A program made the position numbers and the translations under genes. The notes under the pieces are model-generated. The model searched no databases. It was not told where the DNA came from and saw only the letters and a program-made list of their open reading frames with translations. A DNA stretch of 64,000 nucleotides from Orobanche coerulescens (Eukaryota > Streptophyta > Magnoliopsida > Lamiales > Orobanchaceae), in contig CM065815.1 of assembly GCA_033398695.1 (NCBI GenBank), positions 5,512,501 through 5,576,500 on the forward strand. The letters run 5' to 3'. Positions 42,961-54,029 of this stretch are shown in pieces (the first letter of the stretch is position 1; every line of letters begins with the position of its first letter).

Positions 42961-45888
42961 CCACGTGGATATGTGACTCACTATCCATGTAACATAGGCT
43001 ATAATTTAAGGAAAAAGACACATAGGAAAAAAAATAATTCAAAAATATGTGGTTGCAGATTAATTATGGGAATGACATTTGACATAGAGTCTTCTCTTTT
43101 AATATATAGGGGATTTATACCAAAACTAATACATACAATACACATCGGAGCCAACCCACTATTTGATAGATTAATAATAAGTGTGTTGGCACCCACAACT
43201 CGGTGAAGTAGTCGAATGAAGGATCGAAAAATCACGAGTTCGATTTCTACTGTCAATACTTTCTCGGTTGAGCATGTCACACAAAACTTGTCTAGTGTGA
43301 TTCAATTGGTTGGGAAGAAGCTTGCACCCAATTACGTTCAGCTTGAAAATTTAATTTATTCACTACGCACTCGAAGAGTAGCGAATGCCGATTCGCGCTA
43401 GGATTGGTGACCCTCAGTGTGAGTTGCTACTTCTTCGTGCTTGTACTGGTATTTCTAAGCTCTATTTTGCTCTGCGTACTTGCCCCCCTTTGGTTTTTGG
43501 GACGGCCCAGTTGTCTTTTGATGCGGCGCTTCATTCTAGCTTGGAACCTATTGTCACCGCGATCGGGCCTGGCTTTGGTGATTGGCAGTGGCGGCTCGCT
43601 ACTTTCCCCTTCTCTTTTGGGGGACTTGGTGTTTATGCTGCTGCTGATGTAACACTCCCAAACCACTCGGGAATATTACAGCGCCGCAGACCCCCTCCGT
43701 GAGGATTTATCAGGCTAAATACAGAAAACACCACAATACCAAAACATACTAACATGGGTAATTATCGAACCCTTAGACCAATTTGGTCTTTTACCACAAC
43801 ATACACATCGACCATACATTATTCTTTCTCGCAACTCATACCCACGCAGGGGTTAACATAAATCAACATTTCCATAAGGCGGAAAATACTACAACGGAAA
43901 GACAACACAACAAGACTTCACCAAATACTCAACACCGGTCTTCATGTGATTAGTATCGTCGTCTTCCATCATCCTTCGTAACGATCCTGTGAATTGCTCC
44001 CCAGCGACCTGCATGAACCTGGACGCAATACAGACATGCACCCCCGAATACTCGGGGGTTAGCAAAACTCCATTGTTTTGTTAGTGCAAGTATAAATCCA
44101 AAGGCAAGCCATACAAGTCATACTCCAAGAAACATAGAAATCGTGAATATACTTCCCGAGATAATTCACTTGATTAAAATCGTTTGAATTATGAAAGATA
44201 GGAATAAAACCATTTTACATCTTACAAAATATTTTATAATCTCGGAAGTTTTAGAAACATTTGGGTTTAAGAATTCTCAAGCCTTTCGAAACACCTAGGG
44301 ACAGCCCAAAAATCACTTATTTCAAAATACGATTCCGATTACAAAATACGGGGTCCACGACCCAACCATAATATTTCAATCACAAACACGGGGTCCACGA
44401 CCCAAATCATCCACATCACATACTCGCAAGAATAACCCGATGGAAACTATACCGTGTCAAACATTACCGTGACAACAGTCTAACAGAATGATATCAAAGA
44501 GCACAACTTTGCAACTTCACCATACGGTCGAACTCGACACACCACAGAGTTACAATGCACAGAGCAACCACAGAACTCATGTACTCATACCAAATTATAG
44601 CAGCCAAGAGACAAATCTCACACGACACATTTACTGGTGCCATTCCAGCCAAGTACAATACCATTTGGACTGCCATTCTAATCAGATGAAATATGCGCCA
44701 AAGATCAAAGTTCTCCAACAAAACAATTCAAAGTTAACCGTTGGTACGAGACTCACGGCCACCGTACCCCGTAGAGCCCCATCGGACATCACTGGTGGTT
44801 AACCCTAGTTCGTGATACGCACACACACGGCAATACGTATCCCTAGAGGCCCCGTCAGACCGTCCTTAGGTGAACACACATAAACATCCACAACGCCACG
44901 GAAATCCATAATTCGAATACTAGAATATGCATACAAATGCTAGGTACTTCTCTAGAATGACCACTTTAGTCGACGTATACTCACAACTAATATCGCATAA
45001 CCACAAGCAGTTACGAGTACCAAACAACACCAAGCGCCACAACCTCCCTACGAAGGAATAACAACTAATATCACATGTCACATATTCACCGAACATTTAC
45101 ACATATCAATACACCATCCTCGGCAAATAATTTCGGTCTACTATCATCACTAATTGTAACATCACCAAACATACGCAACCAGTACATATATACCGAAAAC
45201 ACATTTGTTTACGAAGTATACGAGTTATCTTTTGAAAGACAACATTTATCGAGAACATACCGATCCTTTTTAAAGTTCACTTAATCATTCGGATTGCACA
45301 TAAAATCATTTGTCAATGATTCCGTCTACGAAACATGAAAAGTATGGGCAAGATACTTACCTCGATACCACGAGCGATGAAACGATGAACGGACACGGTC
45401 GGGTAGCCTTTGAACTTCCAAAAACGATCAAGAATTCGACAGCCCACGAATACTACGAAAACAATACCACCATGAATCAACAATACATCAAAAATATAGG
45501 GATCATCCTCATTCCTACCCAATGGAGCAATTCGTCGGACATCTCAAAGGCTCACATCAACATAACCGACGAACATATGAATTTATGAAGTTCACTCCAC
45601 AAAGTCTCAAGATTAACAAAGGATCTCGAGTATACAACGAAGATCTCACAACAATCTCGGCTAGATCGGCTTAAATCGGTCGAAACCTCACAAACCCCCA
45701 AAATTCAAGAACTAGGGTTCTAAGAAGATATTACCTTGATTTGGACCAAGAAGATGATTTGATGTTGTTAAACACCTACAAATCCGCTCCAAGATGAAGC
45801 TTGATGAAGAAGATCGCTCAAAATCACCTCTGGAGCTCACTCCCGTTGGAAAGGATGAAGAAGGGAGAGAATATGACGAATTAACGCT

Positions 45889-45913
45889 GCTGTCCAGTAT
45901 TTATACTGGACAG
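45889..45913 (-). promoter_or_regulatory. TATA box inside a perfect inverted repeat
   Basis: ctgtccagtat and atactggacag (11-bp arms) flank TTT, so the minus strand reads GTATAAAATAC at the centre. It lies directly downstream of the palindrome array. Confidence 0.8.
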
Positions 45914-45916
45914 TTA

Positions 45917-46238
45917 TTAGCGTGCGCTAAACACCCTGCATTAGCGCGCGCTAACGAGGTCAACGCCCTAAAAAATACCGCCTATAACACAGTTAGCGTG
46001 CGCTAGTCCAATAAACGTAGCGTGCGCTAACGGGTCACGAAACCAGTCGAGTAGCCCCTGGACAGATTTGCACCTACCAGGTAGCGTGAGCTAGAAAGAA
46101 CGATTAGCGTGCGCTAGCTACCAACCTTAACGTGCGCTAACGAGACCCTAGTCCCAGTCTAGTAGCTCCCGGACTACCAGTTAGCGTGCGCTACACATCC
46201 GATAGCGTGCGCTAACCACAACACAGTAGCGTGCGCTA
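45917..46238. repeat. TTAGCGTGCGCTAA palindrome array
   Basis: Copies of TAGCGTGCGCTA lie at 45918, 45994, 46018, 46105, 46182, 46203 and 46227. A perfect palindrome TTAGCGCGCGCTAA is at 45941-45954 and variants are at 46082 and 46127. The array is in the solo LTR upstream of the TATA box. Confidence 0.93.
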
Positions 46239-47430
46239 CACCACAAAAATCAAAAAACTCGCATAGTGGTCTGAAACGCCTCCAAACACATGTCCCAATA
46301 AGGCACACCCAAAACATGGCACAAAATTCCAACGATGAGGACAATACCAATCCGGTAAAACCCAAAAAACTCGATGAATCCGGAATAAAGATCTCGGGTA
46401 TTTACAGCTGATGTTCTTCATTTTGCCTTTCTTGCGTCCCACCTGCAGTCTGATGCGTTGCAGGCCAAGCTCCTTCATCCTTCTGGGATTGTTGCCCCGG
46501 GAGCTTGTTTTGATGCTGCTGTGAGAGTGTTTACTGAGATTACGGGTTCAGATATCTTACGCCGTCCAAGTGAGATCGCTGCCCCCAAACTTATGAAGAA
46601 ATTGGCAGATATATATTTCACGAAGGTGGCCGCTACCGCTGAATCCGACTACTCTTTAACCACTCGACAGGTTGCATTATAGAAGTCCCAACAGGGTGGA
46701 CACACTTTTGATTGGCTTCGTGCGATTCCTATTTCTAGATTAGGACAGACCATTAATGGGCGGACTTATCGCGGTGTTCTGAGCTATCGGCTGGGTATTC
46801 CTCTGTTTTCGATATCTCGGCCGTGCTCAGCCTGTTCTCGGGTCTTTCCTGGCGACGTCTTCGGCGATCATGCCGTGTCCTGCTCTGGTACTGTTGGGGT
46901 TAAGCATCACCACAACCTGGTTCGTGACACCCTTTTGGATATCTATTTTCGGTCTGGGATTTCGGCGGCTAAGGAGGTGGATGTTGGTTTGATCGACGGG
47001 CATGACAAGCCCCTTCGTCCAGCGGATTTATTGTTATATTCTTGGGATAGGGGCCGGGATGTGTGTGTGGATTTGACTGATTCCTCCCCCTTAACCCAGT
47101 CTGCTATGTCTGACTTTACGCCTGAGCGAGTTGTGATTGATGTTGCTCGGCGTAAATGTGCCAAGTACCAGGATTTCTGTGAGGCGCGGGGATATGGTTT
47201 CTTACCCTTCTCGTTCTCTTCGCTGGGGAGTTGGAGACGGGTGCTATTGCATTACTAAAACGGGTTCAGAAGATTTCAGTGTCTCAGGATGTTGGGAGGC
47301 GTGCTGCTGCTCATGTTTTTACTCGAGTTGGTTTTGTTATTGCAAAAGGAGTGGGGACCCAGATAGTATCTCGACTTCCCACTAATTTCTTGTAAAATAT
47401 TATTCATCTAATAAAATTTGTTTTTTTTTT

Positions 47431-47463
47431 AAAAAATAATAATAATAATAATAATAATAATAA
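47431..47463. repeat. (TAA)n tail
   Basis: About ten TAA units after a T/A run and before the second target repeat; fits the 3' tail of a non-LTR retroelement. Confidence 0.85.
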
Positions 47464-47471
47464 GTGTGTTG

Positions 47472-48478
47472 CCGCCTCCTTTCGGATTAAGAAAATTATT
47501 TATGATAAACTATAATCAAATCAAAATTCTGGAGTCGAATTAAGAATTGGAGATTGTAAACTATAATCGAATCAAAATAAAGAATTTTCCTATTGAATTG
47601 CTCAAATTTTCGGGGCGACTATCGATCGACGATTTATGCTTTTGATGTTACGGTTCGATTCGTAATGGTAATTCGGAAAACCATAAATTTTTGGTAGCAC
47701 CATTTCTTCCAAATTGGTTTTTAGTCATTACCGTGATACTGAAATACATTTAAATTCATACATCTATCGTATAAAGGGCAATTGTAATTTTTGGTCGTCG
47801 TATTGTGGACCTGAAAAAATTATTGTATCCCTTCCTTTTCTTTCCTTCTTTTTGTGTCGAATTTAATAATACTTAATAATAATATCAAAGCATGTTTTAT
47901 AACAATAAATTTTAAAAATACTCATAAATTATTAAGTTAAATTAAAGTGACAATTAATTTTCCAAAATTTTATTTTGTTACGTGGATCTCAGACGGACTT
48001 TCAACAGATCATTTTTTTTTACGTCTGGCCGCCAGCCTGCTTTCTGGCGACCCACTGCCGGACCTCTAGCGAATGGGAATTTTTATTTTTATTTTTAAAT
48101 TCAGGCCGCTGACCTGCTTTCCGGCAAACATTCGTTGATCGGTCATTTTTTTACGCCAGGCCGCAGACCGGTTTTCAGGAGGTCACGTCAGGCCGGTGAC
48201 CTAACTTTCCAGCGGCGATCGGCTGACATCCAACGACCGACTCATTGTTTGTTTTTTCATTTTTTCTTTTTTTTTTTTCTTTTTGGTTTTCGCCAGGCCA
48301 CCGGTGGCCGGTGGATCTCTGGCGGCCGTTTTAAGTACGCCAGGCCTCCGGCTTGCTTTCCGACGGGCCACCGGCGGCGGCCGACGGACCTCAAACGACC
48401 GACCTTTTTTAATCTTTTTACGCCAGGCTGTCGGTCTGCTTTCCGACGGGAACGACCGGCGGCCGGAGGACCTCCAAC
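47472..48478. repeat. Unassigned DNA, then 'gcc-gacc' dispersed repeat
   Basis: 47472-47990 shows nothing recognisable. 48010-48478 has recurrent 'ttacgccaggc', 'cctgctttccgac' and 'gacctc' words with irregular spacing, related to 36600-36800 reversed. 47800-47880 is similar to 49405-49490. Confidence 0.4.
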
Positions 48479-49151
48479 TAGGGATGGACTCGGTTCTATT
48501 CGGTTCGGTTTTCGACCGAAACAGAGAATCGAACCAAATATTCGGTTTCGGTTTGGTTTGGTTCTTTTTAAAGTTCGGTTCGGTTAAGTTCGGTTTTATA
48601 AATATTCGGTTCGATTTCGATTTGGTTTGATGTTTTTTCGGTTCTCCATAATATAAATTCAAATATTATATGCAATAGAATAAGTTATATATAACAACAA
48701 ACAACAAGAGTTATATATATGTTCAGGATAAAAGTTAGAGTTGCATAGCAATTTACAAATATCTCAAAACATATAACAATCGTAAATCACAGTAGCTCAT
48801 TCTCTCAACCTACATTAATTGAATCACAAATTACATGAGCATATTATCGGTCCTCCTTGGACCCATGAAGGTCTTACAAAAGGAAAACAAATTATACTAA
48901 AATTCGAAACACACGAAAATCACAAAAACAAGGTCATTTTAGTATGTTAAAATTTGACTTCAGTCCATTTCGGTCCGGTTTAGTTACGCCCGACCCCGAA
49001 CCGAGAACCGAACCAAATTAGTTCGGTTCGGTTCTGTTTTTTGTTTTCGATTCGGTCTTCTTCGATTTCGGTTTTTCGGTTCTTTTTTTTTTCTGTTTTT
49101 TTCGGTTCGATTTTCGATTTTCAGTTTCGAAATGCCACCCCTACCTCCAGC
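48471..49151. mobile_element. hAT-type MITE with TTCGGTTCGGTT interior
   Basis: 48479-49143 (665 bp). Ends TAGGGATGG and, reversed, TAGGGGTGGCA. Flanks cctccaac and cctccagc match 7 of 8. The interior is rich in 'cggttcggtt'. It is inserted in the dispersed repeat, which resumes at 49152. Confidence 0.85.
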
Positions 49152-49492
49152 GACTGACCTTTTTTCTTTTCTTTTATTTTTTACGCCAGACCGCCGGCCT
49201 GCTTTCATACGGACCTTCGACGACCGATTTTTTTTTCTTTTTTACGGCATTCCCATCGGCCGCCTATAGGATTTTGGGAACCAGCCTTTTTTCTAGCAAG
49301 TAATCTGGTAATTTAATTATTTTAATTCAATTATATCACCTTCACCGTGCCATTATGCCACGACTAATCTCTAGTCTATGATATACAAGATAACAGTGTT
49401 TTTTGGTCGTCGTAGTGTGCACCTTAAAGATCATTTTACCCCTTCCCTTTCCTTTCTTTCTATTTTGTGTTGAATTTAATAATACTTAATAA

Positions 49493-49522
49493 CTAGTGTA
49501 TAGCCCGTCGAGACTCGACGGG
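49493..49522 (-). mobile_element. Second Helitron 3' end
   Basis: The minus strand ends CTAG (49493-49496) before a T. The hairpin with 9-bp arms CCCGTCGAG/CTCGACGGG lies at 49504-49522. The 5' end was not found, so the extent is unknown. Confidence 0.65.
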
Positions 49523-50008
49523 TAATCACTTTACATTTTAATTTATAAGCAAAAACTTAAAAATAATTTAGTACTTTGTTAGGGTTCAGTCATTTGGAAC
49601 CGTACTGCAGCGGAACACACCAATAAACAGAATTGATGAGGATAAGATTAAGCCACTCGAACTCATTTAGAATTTATGTACTTGTACTTGTTCTAAGACC
49701 GATTGAAGATAATTTTCCTACTTATTCGAGTTAAAAACTCGAATAGTAACATATGAAATAATGAGAGTATGATTCAGCCACTCATACTCATTTAAAATCT
49801 GTATACTCGTATTCATCACAAACTCGATTAAAAGATAAATTTATTACCCCTTTAAAAACCCAGACCATATATAATATTCACTAAGTACTAAACATATTTA
49901 AATTATACAATTTAAATAACTAAACATAATTCGCTATAATAATTGGTTAACTCAATAAAACCTCAACCATTGTAAAGTAAAAGTTAATAATAAATATCAT
50001 AAATTATA
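49523..50008. other. AT-rich, possibly Helitron body
   Basis: No ORF or motif was recognised. Repeated 'cactcgaactcattt' / 'cactcatactcattt' at about 49656 and 49778. Confidence 0.35.
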
Positions 50009-50250
50009 CTCCATTCGTCCACAAAAATTGTCCAATTTTTGACTTTTTCGAGTCAAAATTTATTAATTTTGTCCATAAATTACAAGCAATATATAAAAAA
50101 TTATAGTAATGTAAGTACTTGGTTAGATTTGTCCTAATGTGTATTTCTAAAATATAACTTAAATATTCTATAAAATTTTATATATTAATGGCAATTTTTT
50201 GTTCAAAGTTTATAAATTTTGACCCGAAAAAGTAAAAATTTGGACACATA
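50009..50250. mobile_element. Stowaway-like MITE, one end degraded
   Basis: The left end CTCCATTCGTCCACAAAAAT follows TA. An inner inverted pair 'gactttttcgagtcaaaa' / 'ttttgacccgaaaaagt' is clear, but the outer right end is diverged. Confidence 0.6.
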
Positions 50251-50710
50251 AGTTTATAAAAGATTACAACTTAAATTTCTAGCATAAGTTTGGAATTATA
50301 CAATCTTCAAAAACTCGTTATAATTCATATAGCTATATTTTGATGTGGGATTCAAGATTTTAGATAAAAAAAATAAAAAAATAAAAAAAAACATGCAAAA
50401 GAGGGAGTTAACATGCTACTCTGAATCCGTAATTGCTTTTAGATACTTTAAGTATTTATTTATAAGTGAAGAGAGTCGAATCTATTAAAATAAATAAAAT
50501 TATATAAAAATAATATTTATGCATATATCAATTAAATATTAAAAAAATACTTAAATATTTGGGCCATTGAGGTTTACTTAAAAATTTGGCAAATTAAATT
50601 TCCTAATAAGAATAAAGTCATTCATTTGGCCAACTCAATTGATGACCAAATTAAAGTAACAATGTAATAGTTATGGGTGGTAATATACACATTTATTTTA
50701 AATATATGTT

Positions 50711-51279
50711 TAGACCTGACAAACGGACGGGCTCGGCCCAAGCGGGCTGGGCAAAAAACGGACGGGTTTTTTTTGAGGTGGGCCAAAAAGGCCCATTTTT
50801 TTTCTGGACCTAAAATATTAGGCCCATGGCCCGCCCAAGGCGAGCCTGGCCCGGCCCGCGGGCCATAAGTTTTTTTTAAGGAAAAATAAGAAATATAATA
50901 TTCTGAATCAATGTACGAAAATTTTAGATCATTAATCATTATATTATTCACTACACTATCATAATAAAAAAAATAAATATACAACTATTTTTATTTTATA
51001 ATTACATTATTTACTACACTACCACAATCAAAAAATAAATATACAAATATTTTTATTTGATCATTATATCATTTATTATTACTAATATTTTAAAAAAAAT
51101 CATAAAATAATAGTATATATTGATGTGATATACTATAAAGTAATCACAAAGTCACATAAAAAATCAAATTACATCAATAATTAACATATAAATGTAATAT
51201 AATCTAATAAAATACATAAAGAAAAAATTTAAATATTATAATTACTCATAACTAAAAAAAACTGGGACGGGCCAAAAAG
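50711..51279. mobile_element. hAT-like element, cut by gypsy insertion
   Basis: Starts TAGACCTGACAAACGG and holds 'gggctcggcccaagc' and 'ggcccatggcccgcc' words. The end 'gggacgggccaaaaag' runs directly into the gypsy LTR at 51280, so the right half is displaced beyond the window. Confidence 0.5.
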
Positions 51280-51779
51280 TGTAATATCCGCAATTTTCGA
51301 TTTTTGGTAAATTTCATTTTCGGCCGGAGTCCGTTTTGACGACTCGTTCATGACCATTTCGTCATTTCGAGAATGATTAATTCTGCACTTTTTGTCATCC
51401 GAGTTTGTTTCGGTATCGTTTTGTTGAGTTCCGAGCTTTTTAGCGACTTTTCCGCACTTGAGTTCGATTCTTGCGAATCTCGTCCGAAACTGTTGTTTCG
51501 AGTTTCTCGTAAGTTCATTTAATGTTATTATTCATGTTGCGAGCTTTGGTTTGGTGTTTCGATTGCGTATCGTGATTTTCGGACGTTTTGGGCCATTTTC
51601 GTAATTTCCCAAAGTTTTGGGTAATTACTTCCGTTGTCGAATTTCGAGCCTTCGGGTGGTCGGAATCGTGTGTTCTATTAGCTCTTAGATTCGTCTTTGC
51701 GAGTACTTCGTAACCGTAACTTCGATTCGTATTCAGGTTCGGGTTTCGGGGTCGTTCGGACGTAATTTTCGGTCTGCAG

Positions 51780-51905
51780 TAGGGCTGCCTGCACTGCAAC
51801 ACGGCCAAACGGCCTGCGTGCGCCGTGTCTCGCGCCAGTCGGCCAGATCGGCACTGCCGAGACACGGCCGAGACACACGGCTGCAGGCGTTCTTTGCGCC
51901 GTGTC
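51780..51905. repeat. GC-rich palindromic block before TATA
   Basis: Holds 'acacggccaaacggcc', 'gccgtgtctcg', 'cgagacacggccgagac' and 'gccgtgtccgtg'. The CCGTGT/ACACGG words resemble those of the 25140 LTR but the layout differs. Confidence 0.65.
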
Positions 51906-51912
51906 CGTGAAC

Positions 51913-51920
51913 TATAAATA
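51913..51920 (+). promoter_or_regulatory. LTR TATA box
   Basis: TATAAATA directly after the GC-rich block. Confidence 0.7.
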
Positions 51921-52856
51921 TGGCGTAACAGACGGGTTTCACCCATTTTATCACTCGTTTTCTTCCCTTCCGCGGTGGAACTTGCTCAATCATGGAGGCA
52001 TGTTGTTATACAATGAATCCATGAAGTTTTGAGGTTCATAACATCAATTGATCATCACGTAACATCCTTCAATCCAAATAATCAAGGCAAGTTTTCTTAA
52101 AATCTAGTTTTGAGGTTTTTGTTCGATTTGTCCGTTTAATTCGTTTTAACTCGAATAGTGATGTATTTATGATTATTAAACAATATTATGTCGAATTCCT
52201 TGTTGTTCCTCGGTTGAATCGCCGAGGATTCGCTGCTTTATTGAGTATCTTATCGACGCCTTGAAGGTGTTCGATAAAATGTCACAAAGAGGATTCGAGC
52301 GTTCTACGATTATTCTTCCTCGTATGATCGATGATTTATTGTTTATATGTTGTTAGGGTCGAATTCTTGTGAAGAACTCGAGTCGGAACCCTTCCGCTCG
52401 TTGTCTTCTTCGGTCCGAGCTTTCCGCCGAACCGTGTTCTTCTGAGCGTTCGGTAGCGGTTATCGAGGCAAGTATCTTATTATACGACTTGTATCTTGTG
52501 ACTAGTAATTACGTATGATATGTATGACGATTTTGCTTGCCTCCGTAAATATGTTCCGTTTGAGTTGGTTGTGTTTTCCGAAATTTGAAGGCTTTGTGAT
52601 AATAGTGATATGTTGGTATCCGTGTTAGGCGTTGTGCCATTTGTGCAGGATTGCGATGTACATATGAGATGGTTGTACACGTGGTTGTTCAATGTATTGT
52701 GTACCGAATGTGTGTTATGTTGGTTAAGAGTCGTTGTGATGATCATGATATTTGTGTTGTTTTGGTTTACATACTTGATTGTACATTTAAGTGTAATGTG
52801 GAATGGCTTGACATTTAATGATTATGAATTTTGTCGTGTCGATGTGTGTGTGCTCC

Positions 52857-53362
52857 GTAGGGTCTGACGAGGCCTCTGGAGTTCGGTACATGATGTGTAC
52901 GAACAAAGTGTGTGATCCAGGTAGGGTCTGACGAGGCCTCTGGAGTCCGGTACATGACGTGTACGGACAAGGTGTGTGATCCAGGTAGGGTCTGACGAGG
53001 CCTCTGGAGTCCGGTACATGACGTGTACGGACAAGGTGTGTGATCCAGGTAGGGTCTGACGAGGCCTCTGGAGTTCGGTACATGATGTGTACGAACGATG
53101 TTGTAGCCGGGTAGGGTCCGTTGAGGCCTCCGGAGTTCGGTACATGATGTGTACGAACAGTGTGTGTGGCCGGGTAGGGTCCGTTGAGGCCTCCGGAGTT
53201 CGGTACATGATGTGTACGAACAGTGTGTGTGGCCGGGTAGGGTCCGTTGAGGCCTCCGGAGTTCGGTACATGATGTGTACGAACAGTGTGTGTGGTCCGG
53301 GTAAGGTCCGTCGAGGCCTCCGGAGTTCGGTACATGATGTGTACGAACAATGATCGTGTAGC
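52857..53362 (+). repeat. 63-bp minisatellite, eight units
   Basis: Units start at 52857, 52921, 52985, 53049, 53111, 53174, 53237 and 53301. Each has 'gtagggtc', 'gaggcctc' and the near-palindrome 'gtacatgatgtgtac'. The first four units carry 'tctgacgagg' and the last four 'tccgt(t/c)gagg'. Long ORFs in two frames of the minus strand arise from the repeat. Confidence 0.95.
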
Positions 53363-54029
53363 ATTGATTGTTCGGGTAACATTTTAAATATGGATCTCGG
53401 ACTTATAATGATATATTATTTAGTATGCTTTGAAACGAGAATCGGGCTAAGGCCCTAATGTTTACGAAAAGGTTTTGTAAATTGGGACTCGAGGTCCAAA
53501 AGAATTTCTGCTTTAAAAATCCCCGAGATGATGTGTTCCTTTTCAAATATCTCTATTTGAGTTCGAAATTCTAAAACTTCTCGGGAACATTTTGATAATT
53601 GATTTCCGTATTAAATTCGTAGTTGCTATTTGCTTGTTACATTTCGTATGGTTTGATACTTGCACTAGTAAAATAATGGAGTTTTACTAACCCCCGAGTA
53701 ATCGGGGGGTGGATGTCTGTTCTGCGTCCAGGTACATGCAGTTCGGGGAGCAACACAGGATTGGCACAAGGGGATGACGAGCTGCGATACTAATCAAGAG
53801 TTGAAAGTTGGTAGAGTTTAGTTGTATTGTTAGAGTTGATTCAGTCTTCCGCTGTATTGTATTTCGACCCCTGTGTGGGTAATGTTGTTAGTCAGTCCTG
53901 TTGATAGAGTTGTGTGACCTCATCGGTCTGTGTGTTTATGTGTAAGTGACCTTAACGGTCTGTATTATTATATTGTTTGACCCTGGCCGGGCAAGCATTT
54001 GGTTGTTTATGGACGTTTAGCCTGGTAGA

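Larger units (their letters stand above)
40991..43113 (-). mobile_element. Helitron with helicase remnant
   Basis: On the minus strand it starts TCCCCTATATATTAAAAGAG at 43113 after an A, and ends CTAG at 40991 before a T, the A|T insertion site of Helitrons. A hairpin with 8-bp arms CCCGTGGA/TCCACGGG (41002-41020) stands 7 nt from the end. There are no terminal inverted repeats or target duplication, as expected. 2123 bp, so most of the Rep-helicase is gone. Confidence 0.88.
43643..46411 (-). mobile_element. Gypsy solo LTR, TSD gctga
   Basis: 43648-46406 (2759 bp) on the minus strand starts TGTAAATACCC and ends GAGTGTTACA. gctga stands at 43643-43647 and 46407-46411. There is no internal region. 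It joins the flanking retroelement reading frame exactly when removed with one gctga. It shares U5 text with the LTRs at 51280 and 54030 (such as 'cgaatactcgggggttagc'). Confidence 0.93.
43173..47471 (+). pseudogene. RLE-type non-LTR retroelement copy, split by a solo LTR
   Basis: The coding trace runs from about 43377 to 43647, then 46407 to 47396, in one line once the solo LTR is removed. It has ELLLLRACTGISKLYFALRT, FGDWQWRLATFPFSFGGLGV, then LMKKLADIYFT and the zinc knuckle CSACSRVFPGDVFGDHAVSC, then HHHNLVRDTLLDI, RPADLLLYSW and VCVDLT. A CX2C...HX3C knuckle followed by a RP(A/D)...D restriction-like-endonuclease pattern marks R2-like non-LTR elements. This family is abundant in plants as RT-domain proteins. 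Breaks: TAG at 46680 (Trp expected) and a one-base loss near 47226. aataataagtgtgttg occurs at 43173-43188 and 47456-47471 and a (TAA)n tail precedes the second. The RT domain is missing (5' truncated). Confidence 0.8.
51280..54029 (+). mobile_element. 5' LTR of outer gypsy element, first part
   Basis: Starts TGTAATATCCGC. Continues after the nested element at 62632-62689, ending GGTGTTACA, about 2808 bp in all. It contains CACGGC/GCCGTG-rich DNA at 51780-51905, TATAAATA at 51913-51920 and the minisatellite at 52857-53350. Confidence 0.88.

Noticed and set aside
48135..48662. Overlapping ORFs of 115-153 codons on both strands
   Set aside because: They come from the 'gacc' dispersed repeat and the cggttcggtt MITE.
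52787..53382. Two long minus-strand ORFs of 186-187 codons with THHVPNSGGLNGP-type repeats
   Set aside because: Periodic translation of the 63-bp minisatellite (63 is a multiple of three), inside an LTR.
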